A stretch of 64,000 bases of DNA from Macrobrachium rosenbergii (GCF_040412425.1 NC_089767.1:1184469-1248468); one strand, 5' to 3'; numbered from the stretch's first letter, positions 23,675 through 36,604 are shown. Translations and numbers: made by a program. The notes: generated by a model not told the origin, from the letters alone.

Positions 23675-24191
23675 CTGTCGATCCAAAGTAGGAGGCTGAC
23701 TGATTCTTTTGCTATTGAGCCTTTTTTTTTCTAAGGTGAAGGCAGGTCAGAGTGATCAGGGTGATTTTTTGAGGCTCTATCCAGACTGTCCAGCAGGTCT
23801 CTTATTCGTATGTTAGAGTTTTTATTGAATAAGTTGCTCTTTTATGTCATAATGCCTTTGACATAGTGCCTTTAGTTTTGTAAGTGTTTGTCTTTTTTCC
23901 TTTTTGCATCTTTAACTTCTTAGGTAACTTCCTACCCCTAACTTCCCTAGCTGGGTGCTTAGTCCTTAAAAATCTTGTTGTTTGGCTTATGTAGGCCTAG
24001 TTCTTGTCTCCCAAGTCTTTGGGTGGTAGATTTAACTTTGGCCTATCCCTGGATTTCATTGAGTGTATTTATGACTTAAACTAGGCCTAAACACATCCAA
24101 AACAAAGTCTTAATGACTCTTTGCTTGTGAGTACTCAGTGGACATTCATCCTTCAGTCAAATTAACAACATTGACATCCTTTGGACTGGTA

Positions 24192-24379
24192 GTATATGGC
24201 GAGAAGTAAGGGAACCTACTTAATGCAATCTAATTTGGGCAATTGGATTGCTGTAGTAATAGATGAACACCCTTTCTTACCTTTTTTACACTGTTTGTTG
24301 TCATGCAAATAAACTTCCACAAGACAGTTACCTTTTCGTGCTGTTTCATTCATGTGGAATCTATGCCCCTTTTTTTTCA
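24192..24379 (+). repeat. Dispersed direct repeat, copy 1
   Basis: 'gtatatggcgagaagtaagg', 'gaacctacttaatgcaatct' and 'tgtcatgcaaataaact' recur at 25318-25502 in the same order, about 80% alike. Copy 2 starts exactly where a TA-flanked MITE ends. The DNA between (24380-25003) holds no recognisable gene. Confidence 0.8.
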
Positions 24380-25003
24380 CTAATTCATGTGAACATTCTT
24401 TTGGGCAATTTTCTTAATTTTTTTTAGGTCCTTTTTCTGATATTTTTTTGTGCTTAGGTGCCATCTACATAAGGTAACGTAAAGCTTATATTTTCCTCTG
24501 TTTCATTACTAAGTCTTATCTAATGGCACTAAGTTTTCTCAGCTGAAACTTGTTCAAAAAGTGGCAGAAAAAATACAGCACTTGCTACATCACCAGTTTT
24601 ACTTGGAGAAATTTTGTTTCCCTTTCCCTCTTTATCAGGCTTTAGATTTCTTGTGCTGTAATGTATTTTTCCTTCTTGACACTGAATTTCCTTCAGAAAT
24701 TGTGTACAGTTAAGGGGATGTTGTTTGCAGAATGCTTTATGCAGCCCATAAAATATAGAGCTAAAGGCTCTCTGCTGCAGGTCCTTTGGTCCCTAGCTGT
24801 GTTGCTTTCTGCTATTTGCTCTACATCCAAACCATTTGGTCTCTTCCTGTCTAGCTGTCATAGTTTCTTCAACTATTTTACCTTGTTGAAACCCACATAT
24901 AGGATGAGGAAGCTCGGACTGTTGTATGAACTTTGATGGTTTGATTCCCATTTTAAATTCCAAGACTGTGCCTAGGATGCATTTGAAGGGAAACCTGCAT
25001 ATA

Positions 25004-25319
25004 CAGACGCTCCTCTACTTATAAACGAGTTACGTTCTGAACAGCTGTTCGTATCTTGATTTGTTCATAAGTCCAACTTGATATACTTACAGTCAATATG
25101 TACCGTTTTAATGATTTTTTTCATACTAAAACACAATACTAGTACTGTGCTGCATTTTACAGAGCATTTATTAATATGAATGATAATATAAAACCTAAAT
25201 ATATTAAGGAAATTATGATAATACAGTAAATTACAGTTTTATTTACAATCACAGTTCGTATCTCCAAAAATTCAGAAGTTGAAAGTTGAAAGTTCATAAG
25301 TACAGTAGAGGAGCATCTG
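25004..25319. mobile_element. MITE with TA target site (Tigger/Tc1-mariner-like ends)
   Basis: The terminal inverted repeat 'cagacgctcctctacttata' pairs with 'cataagtacagtagaggagcatctg' at the right end, and both ends are flanked by TA (25002-25003 and 25320-25321). It is 316 bp and non-coding. A TA duplication plus long similar ends points to the Tc1/mariner superfamily; the Tigger-like label is an inference. Confidence 0.75.
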
Positions 25320-25502
25320 TATATGGCAATAAGTAAGGGAACCTACTTATATGCAATCCCATTTGGGCAAATTTGATTCCTGAACTAATAGATGAAGATC
25401 CTTTTTACCATTTTTTACCTCTTCTTGTCATGCAAATAAACTACCAGAAGACAGTTTCCCTCTTGTGCTGTTTCATATGAAATTTATGCCCCTTTTTTTT
25501 CT
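25318..25502 (+). repeat. Dispersed direct repeat, copy 2
   Basis: Counterpart of 24192-24379, adjoining the right end of the MITE at 25004-25319. Confidence 0.8.
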
Positions 25503-25879
25503 CTAACAGTCTTTGGGTGTGCCTTGTAGTACAGGACCTCTTTCTCTCCTTATGCTGAGAGGTTCATGCAAACAATTATTTGTTTTTCACCTGTCACTGA
25601 AAAAACAGATGGAGGGGAAATTGTACCTGTAGTCCCTGTAAAATCTGTGAACACTTAAAACCCCCCTAAAATGCATAGGATGCCTCCTTTGAGAGTTCAG
25701 ACACAAAAAAGACCCTCTCAAAATTCTTATACCCGACTATTTTAATAGTTTTATCTCAAAATGTGAATTTAATCATGAAAATTCAGTAATTAGTGAATAT
25801 TTCTCAGTGAAAAATACTGCAAATAGGCAAATTTTCCGTGAATCGGTGCGTCCACGAATCCAGATTGAATAGGCGGGGG

Positions 25880-26161
25880 CAGGGGTGTTCCTAGACATTT
25901 TGGGGCCTGGGGGCACAGTCCTATTTTGGGGCCCCTCTTATGGGGTGGGAGACAAGTGAAGCAAGCCAAAGCAGCTGGGAGTTGGGGAGAAATTTTTAGA
26001 ATGAGCAATTGTAGGATCATTTTAAAGGCATTTGTAATTGCAAATTTCAGAAATTTAGCTTGTCTTGTCAGAGCACCAATGGTTAAATTTTGTATTTTGG
26101 GGTCCCCCCTCTTACTTTGGGGCCTGGGGGTTTTCAAACAGCCCCCTCAGGAACGCCACTG
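25880..26161. mobile_element. hAT-like MITE (cagtggcgttcc-type ends)
   Basis: The left end 'caggggtgttcctagac' and right end 'caggaacgccactg' are inverted repeats. 'ttttggggcctgggggc' near the left recurs as 'ctttggggcctgggggt' near the right. The flanks 'ggcggggg' (25872-25879) and 'ggcgcggg' (26162-26169) match at 7 of 8 positions, consistent with the 8-bp duplication made by hAT transposases. It is 282 bp and has no transposase. Confidence 0.7.
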
Positions 26162-26481
26162 GGCGCGGGTCGACTGTAGTAATTATAATGCTAATTTCCC
26201 TCCCTCTCTCACTTTCTCTCTCCCAGCTGAAGGAAATTGGTAAAATCACATTCGAGTGACTGTGATGTTGGATGTCCTCTGTGGACAAGATAAAAGTTTA
26301 CCTGTATCAAGAACATGTGTAAAATGATTCAGATTTTTATTATATTTTTTTATTACACTTGAGGTTATGTGACTGAAATATTTATGGGTTTGTAAAAATT
26401 GTAAGTGCTACATTTGACCTTTTTTTTTTTAAATAAAATTTCTTGTGTTTTATTTTTTGGTAATAATGTTATAAATGATGT

Positions 26482-26482
<1 letters not shown>

Positions 26483-26563
<81 letters not shown>
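26483..26563. repeat. (CT)n microsatellite, 81 bp
   Basis: Uninterrupted CT repeat. A solitary hAT-like end, 'cagtggttcttaacctg', lies just downstream near 26756; its partner was not found. Confidence 0.97.
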
Positions 26564-26565
<2 letters not shown>

Positions 26566-26799
26566 AACAAACCTGTTATCTGAAGAAAAGCCTTTGGTGC
26601 CATTTTGAAGCAGAGAGTCAAGTTTGTGGATGTTGTTCTATGTAGCAGCAAACCATTTATATAGTATAAGGACAGACCAAATATGGAGAAAATCTGCAAG
26701 TCATACAGAAGTGGAGAGATGTCTCGCAAGGAGGTGCGACTCCCATTCCTTTACCCCAGTGGTTCTTAACCTGTTTTGGCAGTGGCCCAAAACCTTGTC

Positions 26800-29700
26800 C
26801 AAATTAACCAGCTTGAGAGAAGTTTTGAATAGGGTGGGGTTGCAGGAAAGGTGAATAGCATCCCCATTGAAGAGTCGTCCCTACCTCCTATGTAAGCCTG
26901 GGATTTTCTTAGCAATATGTAGCGTAGTCATTCTTCCCTTAGGGTGCATAAGTAACAAGTCATACAAGTGCAATGATTTGAACATGAATGTTATTGTATT
27001 TTGTTTACATGCTGGTATTGTGTGGTTATTTGGGTTGATACAGTTGTAAATATGCAGTCTTGTGCAATTATGGTAACAGTGATATGTTGGTTGTTAATTT
27101 TGTACCAAGTTGTTGATCATTTCTAGCTCTGTCGCTTTTCATGACCTATTTTGTGATAGCTGTAATCGGTGGAGTTTTTGTATACTGGGGAAGAGATCAA
27201 ACCTGATGTCACCTTTTGAAAGTCTTTTGTCTGCTGAATCCTCCCCCAAGTGGTACTAACTCATCTACATCCCAGCCATCAAATGCACCTTTTCTTTCAG
27301 GATTTCCCATCCTTTCACATGTTATTCCATTCATTTTGCCATCAGATCATCCGTCTCTAACCTTTAGATATATCCAGATGAGAAGTCTTGACCTTTCTGT
27401 GTATTTAAGTACGCTTGGCATCCCATCTCAATCATTTCGTAGTCTCTCAATGGTTTGGTTAAGTACTAAATGACAAATTCTTAATCCACTTTGGAAGGCG
27501 GTTAGGCTCCATTTCAGCTTTTAGATTTATGCTAGAATATGACCTTTTCAAGACTCATACTTCTGCATTGTACAACAAGGTGGTTTATGCCTTCTTGTAA
27601 CCTTCACTCTTGGCTGTCTCTCTGTTTGCCGTACGCAAACCCTGATATCTTTAAATATCATCCAAGAATCTTTTATGTTCTCTGTAATGTAAGCCATCTG
27701 CTTCTGTTCTATTTTTTTTTATCTGTTCTTTTTAGCCGTTGTTCACCATACCCATCTGTAGTCTCTCTTGTAATTATCTTACGCCATCACGTGATTACAA
27801 TGTACACATTAAAGTCTCCCTCTTGCCATACGTACTTCTTTCCCCGACTCTTTCATGATATCTAAATTATGTACATAAAGTGGCTTCTTGGGAATGAAAT
27901 TATCATTTGTGCCAAATTTCATATGAGCAGCGTCCTTTCATCTCCCAGATGCACCCACATTTTAGCCAAGTAATGACATCCGTTCCCACTCCTGTCTTCA
28001 GTGTTGCTCTCCAACCAGTCCAACTTCCTCCTTTCACTCCCTCAGGCCCTGAATGAATGGAAGTGCTTGGCTTTCAAGCCCAATTTTCTTAAATCCGATA
28101 CAAGTTTCATATGATAACTTTTTTGACTGCAGAGTTGTCCTGCAATGTACAGTGCATTGTTTTTAGTGTTTAAACCATAATGGAGGTCTCTGTCTCTTAT
28201 CGGTGAGGCATTCTAAATCATTCATGAATTGCTGAGCTAATACTGTCTGTAGTTTCCACTGTCCTGGGGTTTGTTTTCCACTTTGTAGACTGGCAAGAGC
28301 CCTCCTGCCTAACCAGTCATCCTCCTTACCATGAACGTTGGTTTTCATCTGCGTAGCTAATTCTGCTTCTGTTTTGTCCTTTCGACCTGCTTGCATGCAC
28401 AAGGTTTTTACATCAGCATTTATTGCTTCCAATACTATGCACACCATTTTAGGCCTTAGTTTTGGTTTGTTTTTGTGGGCTAATTCTGAGTATGTATGGC
28501 CCTTAGCTCCGCTAACTGGTCTTTGGACTTTTCAGTTTAATCTCCCATAATTTCCATTTGTACACATTTTTGATCACTTCATCCATTTCATCCATCCATC
28601 CACAAATATTCTTTGGTGCCTGTCTCCTTCACTCTCATTCTATCTTGTCTCATGAATAACTAGTTTGCTCATACACTTGACTAGCATCATCCTGTTTCTT
28701 TGATAATGCGTTACAGCTTCTTAGGTATTGTTGTACCTTAAGTCCAATCATGACCCAATAAACTTCAGCCATCATAAATATTTGTATGACCAAATCTGTA
28801 ATGTCTAAACTTTGCTGCGAAACCTATAGCTCCCCCAGTAGTACATACTTTCTCCAAGTCTGATATTCCTGTCCTTTGTGTCAAGACATTCCTCTCTTTT
28901 GAAATTCAGGTTTTGCCTAAACTCCTTAGCTTCTGACATGTGCTGCTTCATCTCTTCTTCCTTTACAGAGCTTTCCTCGAGTCTGTGACCTCTGCTCGGC
29001 TGTTAATATTTGGGTGTAAGTTTTTCAACTGGTGTGTCAACGTTTGGCACCAGGTAGAGTCCTTCCTCTTCTCTCTCAGTTTTTCTTTATAAGCTTTCAG
29101 TTTGTTGTCTCTGCTGCGCTTTTGTCATCATATCATTCATAAATTTTCCAGCTGTTGGTAACTTCATTTCCATTAATCAATATGTAAACCTATTCTCGCA
29201 TTTTGCCTTCTCTCGTGAATTCCTCCAAACCATATTCTCCTTCTGTTCTTGGTATGATTACATATTGTAATTTTATCACCGAAGTTAATCAAACTGTTCC
29301 CAGTCTGTTTTTGTTTTCTTACTAATGCAGATTTTAGTACTAGTGATACTTATCGCATCCACCACTTCCTTCCTTCCTTATATTTTTTTGTTTGTACTCT
29401 TCTCATCACTTGATACCTTTTCATCACCTGTCTTTGGTAATCTATCTTTACATCACCACTCGTACTCATTCACAGTTGCTGTGAACCCTTCTCTTTAACA
29501 AAAAATGCTTGCCATAACTGAATTCTCCTTTGTTTCTCTCCCTCTGAGTCTGTTTAATTGTCAGATCATTTGCCTAAAGCAGGTTCAGTTTCCTATAACC
29601 ATCTACTCTCACTTTCTCAGAAGCAGCCTTTAACTAACACAAGTAGGTTGGGACCTACTGCTAATCCTGGACGTGTCCCTGTAGTGATCATTTCAATGTT

Positions 29701-31369
29701 TTGGCTTTTATGTACATGTGTTTTTCAGGCAGCTGTACTCCTCCTCCTCCTTTGAACTTGTCCCAGTTCCTTTGCCAGAATTCATAGAAAATCAACTTGT
29801 TTCATTGTGATGACTTCTGGGATTTTGTCAATTGCATACGTAGCATCCATGGCATGGTACCTTTACTGTGAAGCCATTTTTCCTGGTATTTTATAGGAGA
29901 TCCATCATCATCATCTCTGTAGTGTGTGGTTTATCAAGTCATTCTTCTTTCGTATTGCCAGTTGGAGTCCAGTTGTGTCTATCTGATATACGTCCTACCA
30001 TATGTTCATGTTCCCTGAAGCTCCTTGGTCAAGTTCTTAACTTCTTCTTGCTTTATCCTTTATGCATCCTGCAAGATGTAATAACTAGGTGCATCCTTAA
30101 TCAAACATAGTATTCCCAGTAAGGTCAGGCATTGTTGTTTTTGTAAATTGTTTTGTCGTTTGTGATGTCCAAACTTTGGGTATAGAGTTTTGAAGTCATG
30201 ACTTTAACTTCTGCTCACTGCTTTTTTCTTGTTGGGCTGCTTCTCAGTTTATTTTCCTAAATCTTCTCTCTCTCGACACCATTTGTTTATATAACTGAAC
30301 TTTATCAACCCCTTGTGCTAGGTTTTGTGATTCCTCCATCCACCACATTTACTCTCTGTTATGTCATAATTCATTTTTTTTGTGCTTGCTGTCCACTCAA
30401 GACACACAGACTAAGCCGTTCTCCCCATCATCATCCTCCAAAGGTTCTGTGTTTGCTTTTTGCTTGTTCCAGCTTCATCGTGTTACTTGATCTGAGCCCC
30501 TTGAAGTTCGTGTGTATGTGTGTGTGTCTGTCATGCTTATTATATGTTTTACTGTCTTAGGGATATGGCCCACCCGGTACCGTGGCCTTCCTCATAAGTG
30601 TAGCATTTCAGTGTATATGAGATGTTTGCAACGACAAAATCTGTTGATGTTCCCAGTTTCTTTTTTCGTATACATTTCTTTTGTTTAGTCAGCTCTTAAG
30701 ATTTCATCTGGTTATCAGTCTCTGTGACTGTTCCACTTCCAGGGCTTCTCACAGTGAGTTTGATCCACTTTGTATCCCATTTTTGTTTACGTGATGATTG
30801 TATTACCTTTCCTGCAGCTGTCAGAAACTTCTCTCACATATGACTATGACTTGGCCTTTGTTTTATGTGAGAAAGTAGGTTAATACACTATTAACTCCAC
30901 TGACATAGACAATCGTATGTTTATCATCCGAATCTCTCTTTGTTTTCTCCATTCCATCATCATTCTTTCACAATCTTTCTGTTGCATCAGTCACCAGCAT
31001 ACTGGAAGTACATTCTTACAGGCATCCACTAACTTGTATTAACAGCTTGCCTGTGTTATTTGGTGCTCTTGTTTACTTTCAGTGAGTTCATCCAAAAATG
31101 TAATACTTAAGAACAACCTTTGATGGTCTGTTTCTCGGAATTTCGACAGTGTTTCTTTGGAGGCAAGCAGGTACTCTGGTACTTGTAGCAGGTAGTGTAG
31201 GAGATTTTGCTAGGTGGGGTTGAATTGCCCAGGCTTATTTATTTTGCCTTAACAGTCAGCTGAATCAAGCTTTCGGGGAGTAACAGAATCTTTGAATGTT
31301 TATTGATGCTGGTCTTTAGGTTACCCATTCATCTTACATTTGTCTTAGGTTGGGAAGTTTTACCCTTCA
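26800..31369. other. Pyrimidine-biased stretch, possibly decayed LINE in part
   Basis: The + strand is T- and C-rich throughout, with short ORFs only. Apart from the endonuclease-like trace at 27725-27860 (listed separately) I recognise no domain. Strand asymmetry would fit an old antisense element, but that is a guess. Confidence 0.3.
27725..27860 (-). pseudogene. Possible LINE endonuclease trace
   Basis: On the minus strand one frame reads 'GDFNVYIVIT', a stop, then 'ITRETTDGYGEQRLKR'. The order 'GDFN..I', about 15 residues, then 'GYGERN-like' is typical of the apurinic endonuclease domain of RTE/CR1-type LINEs (GDFN at 27808-27819). An in-frame stop and the lack of clear RT blocks downstream mean at best an old relic. 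Chance similarity cannot be excluded. Confidence 0.35.
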
Positions 31370-31642
31370 AGTATCTCAGTAATTCATTCTCAAAAGTATA
31401 AAAACACCCCTTATTTTTCTCTTTTTTTGTATTTTTATTTTCCTTGAAATCTGGGAGGGAATTTTACTCATAGATGCAAGGGTGCTGTGGAGTTGTTGTC
31501 TCTAGGAAGCAGTGTCAAGTAATTCATTCCCAAAAGAAAAATTTTTTTTTTTTTTTTTTTTTCATCATAGATGCAAGGGGGCTGTGGAAGGAAGGACCAA
31601 CTCTCAGAGGGGGCGTGGTAATGAAAAGGTTAAGAACCACTG
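31370..31642 (+). mobile_element. Rearranged copy of the cagtggttctcaac MITE
   Basis: The right end '...ggttaagaaccactg' (ending 31642) and the internal 'ccaactctcagagggggcgt' match the MITE at 44425-44713. The block 'aattcattc(t/c)caaaag' and the block 'catagatgcaagggtgctgtgg' each occur twice (31380/31517 and 31469/31568), showing a partial internal tandem duplication. The left end is missing. Confidence 0.7.
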
Positions 31643-31957
31643 TGTTATGGTGAATCTCTTGCACGTGGGATTCTTGCGGAAGATTGAATCTGAAACCTAA
31701 AGGAGAAGGCGTGTCTAATCACAAAGGTGGCCTTCTGTTGCATGATGTACAAGCAACTTTCAGTTTTGAAACTTGTAAGGTCTACTTCTGGCCTAGTCAT
31801 ACCCTTTCACATTTGGATTCAGAACTTGGTGTTTCTGCATGAATGGACAGTAAGGGCCTTTTTGAAATAATTTGGTTTTACTTTTCTAAAATTCAGATGT
31901 TTCACATTTTATGCGCTTGCAAAGGCTCTCTCATGAAAAGCCATTCTGGTGTTGTAA

Positions 31958-31960
<3 letters not shown>

Positions 31961-32022
<62 letters not shown>

Positions 32023-32070
32023 GTATTCATTCTCAAGAAAATTCTCTCTCACTCATTCTATTTCTGAAAA

Positions 32071-32149
<79 letters not shown>
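31961..32149. repeat. Two adjacent (TC)n microsatellites
   Basis: (TC)n at 31961-32021 and at 32076-32149, separated by 54 bp that itself contains short TC runs and two versions of 'aaattctctc(t/a)c'. Confidence 0.97.
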
Positions 32150-32152
<3 letters not shown>

Positions 32153-32699
32153 GTAATATATATATACAAAGATATATAAAATAAGGACCACAAATATCAC
32201 AGATGACTTTACAAATATATACATAAAGGTGTTTAAAGAAAATTGAACAAAATGGTCCTACAGAAAGGACGATTAAATCTTGAACAATACCCAAATATCT
32301 ATATTATATAATAATATAGTGCTCGTATAGTATATATATAGGCTATATATATTCAAAAGTGTTATATAAATGTTAAGGCTTATGTATCTCTATATATGTT
32401 GAATTCAATCTCTCTCTCTCTAATTGAGCACTCAGACCAAGAGTAAAATAATGCCTCTCAAAAGATGACCTGAAACTTTTTCTGTAGTAAAGTGTTTAAA
32501 ATAAAATTGAGCAAAATTAATCACAAAGTGAAAACTTGACAAATTCAACAGGTATGGTTGAAAAAAAACGGCCTGTATAGTAAAGATAGCTTATAAAACT
32601 GTTTTTGCAAGTGGTGTTTATTAAACCAAAGATGAAGCTTAAACTGCGGAATTGAGCATTAAGACTTGGCTAAATAATGACTCTCAAAAGATGACCTGA

Positions 32700-33010
32700 C
32701 GCCGTTAATCATGAAAAATGACGTCATTGAATGTTCAATACTGAATGACGTCAAATGGTTCACGAAATCCACATAAATCTTAGTCGTTGATGACGTAAAC
32801 AACGTTCGTTTAGAATGGATTGACAAAGATTGACTTTCTATGGAATGAAAAAGGATGACGTCACCGATGACCTAAGTATTTTTAATGACGTTGGTGACCA
32901 TAAAAATCATGCGTGGTCATTGATAATGACTTCTTGTAAGACAACGTTCGACGTCATTGATGACGTCATAGGTTGTGACGTTGCTACCATTTGCGTCGTC
33001 GGTGAAACAT
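32700..33010. promoter_or_regulatory. Cluster of TGACGTCA (CRE/ATF-type) palindromes
   Basis: Perfect TGACGTCA occurs at 32719, 32746, 32856 and 32961. Near matches occur at 32791 (tgacgtaa), 32886 (tgacgttg), 32949 (cgacgtca) and 32976 (tgacgttg). This 8-mer is the binding site of CREB/ATF bZIP factors. Eight full or partial sites in 310 bp of AT-rich DNA is far above chance. It could be an enhancer or simply a decayed tandem repeat of 'ttgatgacgtca'. No promoter or gene start is visible nearby. Confidence 0.45.
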
Positions 33011-33154
33011 CGTGTAAGTGGTGTAAAAAGACTCGGTAGAATAGAGGAGAAATAAAAACTCTGAATTATCAGCACAGCTTTTCTTAACCAATAAGTATTT
33101 TGAAAGATATCGGAGGTTGCCTATAAAAATAAAATTTTTTTTTTTTTATTGCCC

Positions 33155-33531
33155 CTTGGAGCCAGCATTGCAATCCCCCGGAGGAGAGAGGGAGAAGGCG
33201 CCCTCAGCTGGAGGTAATGAAACCAGCCGGTTACCAACTTTGAAGCCAACCCAAAGGGCTTAAGTTTTCTAAGCTGACAACAGCTGATTGCCGAGATGGG
33301 AAGAAGTCCCGTATATACTTCCCTCGTGCATGCCAGTGCTTTTCCAGTTTTCTATGTCTCTAGGGAAGATTTGTTAGACCATTTCAGACGTCAAAGAATG
33401 GTGTCAAGTACAGTAAGCCTAAGGTGGGGGGCGTGACAAGGCTACCACCAAGACAAGCCTAGGCTTACGTTCACGCTCTTGGCTGTAGTTTCGTACTTGC
33501 GCAAATGCTTGGTTGACCTGTAGTGTCTTGT
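33155..33531 (+). repeat. Large inverted repeat pair, left copy
   Basis: From 'gccagcattgcaat' to 'gacctgtagtgtcttgtgaa' this matches the reverse complement of 41810-42183 at roughly 85-90% by eye, 8.3 kb away. A poly-T stretch (33137-33148) lies just outside. A reading frame shared with the other copy is interrupted here by one TGA next to a 3-bp length difference. Confidence 0.85.
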
Positions 33532-34027
33532 GAAACAAGGCGTGGAATTCCCGTATACTTAAACCACCAGAATTTCGTCCAAAGTATAATGGCCCACCCC
33601 CAAAATGTTTCGAAGTCGAGTTCCTCTACGGATGACTTTGAAGGATATCTACGGGGTGTATACGTGCATTTTGGCAGTCTGATCTCCGTTTTCGTTAAGA
33701 TTTCGAGTCTACTGTACAAGTTTCTCTCGAGTCTTGAAAAGGAAAATGAGTCTTTTTAATAGTTAAACCTCATAGAAAACAGGAGAACAAATACGCAAAG
33801 ACAGTAACGAAGATAAATACTCTCGAACGTTTTAGCCATCTGACCTTGACTCTATACCTGACAGAACTCTTGACTTAAAGGGCTGCAGAGGACAATTTAC
33901 TTGTAAATATTAATTGATAAGGCTAATTCAACCTCATTTTCAGAGGTATTTATATATAAAACTGACTTCATTCTTTTCAATACGGATTTGACTGAAATAA
34001 CTTTGTACTTTTAAAAGGGTCTCACAG

Positions 34028-34187
34028 CCTATTATTTCAGCATTTTGACGTCAAGTTTGATATCAAAATGTCAACAGTGGTGGCCAAATTTAAGTCTAAT
34101 CATGAATTAAAACATGATACTTTAATTTACCACAAATATTGTCATTTTGATGTCAAATCTGACGGCAAAAAGCTGAAATATGTCAGG
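34028..34187. mobile_element. Small foldback element
   Basis: 'atttcagcattttgacgtca' and the following 'agtttgatatcaaaatg' (34032-34071) pair with the reverse complement of 34141-34187 ('cattttgatgtcaaatctga ... agctgaaat') around a spacer of about 70 bp. Arms are about 42 bp with several mismatches. It is non-coding. The rest of 33532-35200 is AT-rich with no recognisable gene. Confidence 0.55.
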
Positions 34188-35209
34188 ATATAAGCTACTG
34201 TAGAAACCCCATCCGATGTAAAAATGCTCTATATGTGTGAATTCAAAGCTCTTGGTTATTTTTTCAAGATAGCTCTATTTGGATGAACATTTTAGTACTG
34301 AAATGATCCAATTTTACTTCATACTTTTATCATTAGATTTCGACCCTTCAAATACCATTGCCTGGTTAACTTTTTCCATGTGAATTTGATGATGCAATGC
34401 GTTTAATTGTAACTTGTAAAGCACCATGTTCCATGATAAGATGGGCATTTTTTTATCAGGGAAATTTACACATTAAATAATTTTATATATACTTTTTCAA
34501 TCTTTCTTAAAAATCACATATTTGCTGCACTCTCGTATTTTATAAAATTGCTTTCTTTACATTTTTAATTAAAAAATTAGCTACATTTTGTATTATTTCA
34601 ATTGCATTTTTTTAGGCTTAGCCTAATAACTTTATATGCACCAAAATATTGAATTATTCACAACTAAATTTCTATTTAACTTTAAATTCAAGTCATAAAT
34701 TCAAGACTTTTAAAAGTCATATGCTTTATTTGGTGCTATTTTCAGTTTACATGATATTTTCATCTATAAGATTCATTTATATTCTCAGATGTCATTATGA
34801 GCAAGAGAAATACAGGAATTTCACAAATGAACCAAACAAAAGCTAATTAACTTTATTTTACTTCAAATAACAAGTCATCCTCCAGTCTTTGTTACAACAA
34901 AAGCAATTAATTACACCAAGACACACACAGTCTCCCCAAAAGCAGACAAGTGACCCAAACCCCTTCAGGTGGAACAAGCGTGCCTTGAGGCACTCCCCCC
35001 TTCCCAAAATGACCACCACTTCATCTTATAGGCCTAATGCCACCATTCAATGTAAGTGATTGAGTCAGGTAAATGGGAGGAGACGTGCAAAGCTAATGTC
35101 CTCCTGCCCTGAGTTCTTCCTCCCCCAGCAGGACAGCAGGTCGGACTAACGTCAGCCTTCACCGTACGTGGACCACCAGGCCAGTTTAGGTTCTGTGTGA
35201 TACGCCTTA

Positions 35210-36010
35210 CAAAAATCCACCCCATTGCCAGGTAATTAGGGAACAAATCAGCCTCATTGACTTGTAATTCAGTAGATTAATCAGCCTCTTTAACAGGTAA
35301 TTATCTAATTAGAGGGAAATGATCATCCCACTGACAAGTAACTACAGAGAAATTAGGCTCATTTACAGGTAATTTGGTAGAAGAAACCTAACATTAACAT
35401 GGATTTTGGGCAAGAAATCAGCGTCTTTAACATGAAATTACAAAGGTAATCGGGGATAAAAATTAGGCTTATTAACAGTTAATTTAGTAGAAGAAACCTT
35501 TCAATAACATGAATTTGGGCAAGAAATCGTCCTCTTTGAGAGGTAAATATCTAATTAGGGAGAAATAATAATCCCATTGCCTTGTAATTAAGGGATAATC
35601 TGCTTCATTAACACGTAACTGAAGAGCAAAAATCCAACCCACTGCCAAGTAATTATGGAGGAACGTCCAGCACCTGATCTGGGACATTCCTTTGGGCTTT
35701 GTGGTTAGGATGTCATCTCAAGTCTTTCTCCTTTCAGTTTTAACAAGACTTTGAAAAGCAGTTTTGTACTGACCACCAGAACAAGACTGAACATTAAGAA
35801 AAATCGTTTCATATAGCTAACGAAATTATTGACAATAAAAATAACTTATCAGAATAGGGCCACATAGCCAAAAATTGCCTAAAAATGAAAATTGCTGTTT
35901 GATACTGGCAATAGTCTTTTTTTCTTGCTTATCAGAATAAGGCCACATGGCCAAAACCTGCCTAAAAATAAAAATTGCCGTTTGATGTGGCACATGAATA
36001 TATCAAAATT
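35210..36010. repeat. Degenerate tandem-repeat field 1
   Basis: Variants of 'aattaggctcattaacaggtaattagg' and 'agaagaaacctaacattaacatg...ttgggcaagaaatc' recur at about 50-120 bp intervals (35230-35690). Then a pair of about 105-bp units, 'cttatcagaata(g/a)ggccacat', occurs at about 35847 and 35929. No coding signal. Confidence 0.7.
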
Positions 36011-36604
36011 ACTGTTTCACATACTAGAACACGGCAACAAGGTACTAAAAGCTGCAATTTTATATTGATCATCAGTACAGGGCTACAGAATAACTGACAT
36101 TGCTTTTTCATATGGACCATTACGAAAGAGCTACCATTGCCAAAGTCACGACTAATGAATACTAGTCAGGAAACACTTCATAGAAAGTTTCTTTTAAATT
36201 TGACATTATACTTCAGGATCTGCCTTTAAAGTGCTAATACTAAACTACAAGTTTCAGTAAACATAATTTATTTTATCTGTTTTCAGGACACACTAAATCT
36301 TGGCCTCTTATCTTATTCTTGACAAATTGGTCATCTTCTATATCCAGAATTTCTAAGAGAATACTAAACCTCTATTCCTATGAGTACTATTAGGAAAAAA
36401 ACACCAAAACTGACATACCTTCTGTGCCTAAAAAACACTACTTTCTTGGTAGAAAAAAAAAAAAAATCTCCCGACAGACATACTTTGTAGCCAAAGATCA
36501 ATATCGAACTGACTCTTTCTTTACAAAAATCACACTCTAGATACAAAAGAAAAAAAACTTTTCAGGCAGAAATGAACAAGCACTGTCAAGTGAAAAAACC
36601 ACAA

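Noticed and set aside
28163..28447. 94-codon minus-strand ORF with a plausible protein-like composition
   Set aside because: No recognisable domain, no splice or promoter context, and it sits in a strand-biased region where such ORFs arise easily. Kept only as part of the region description.
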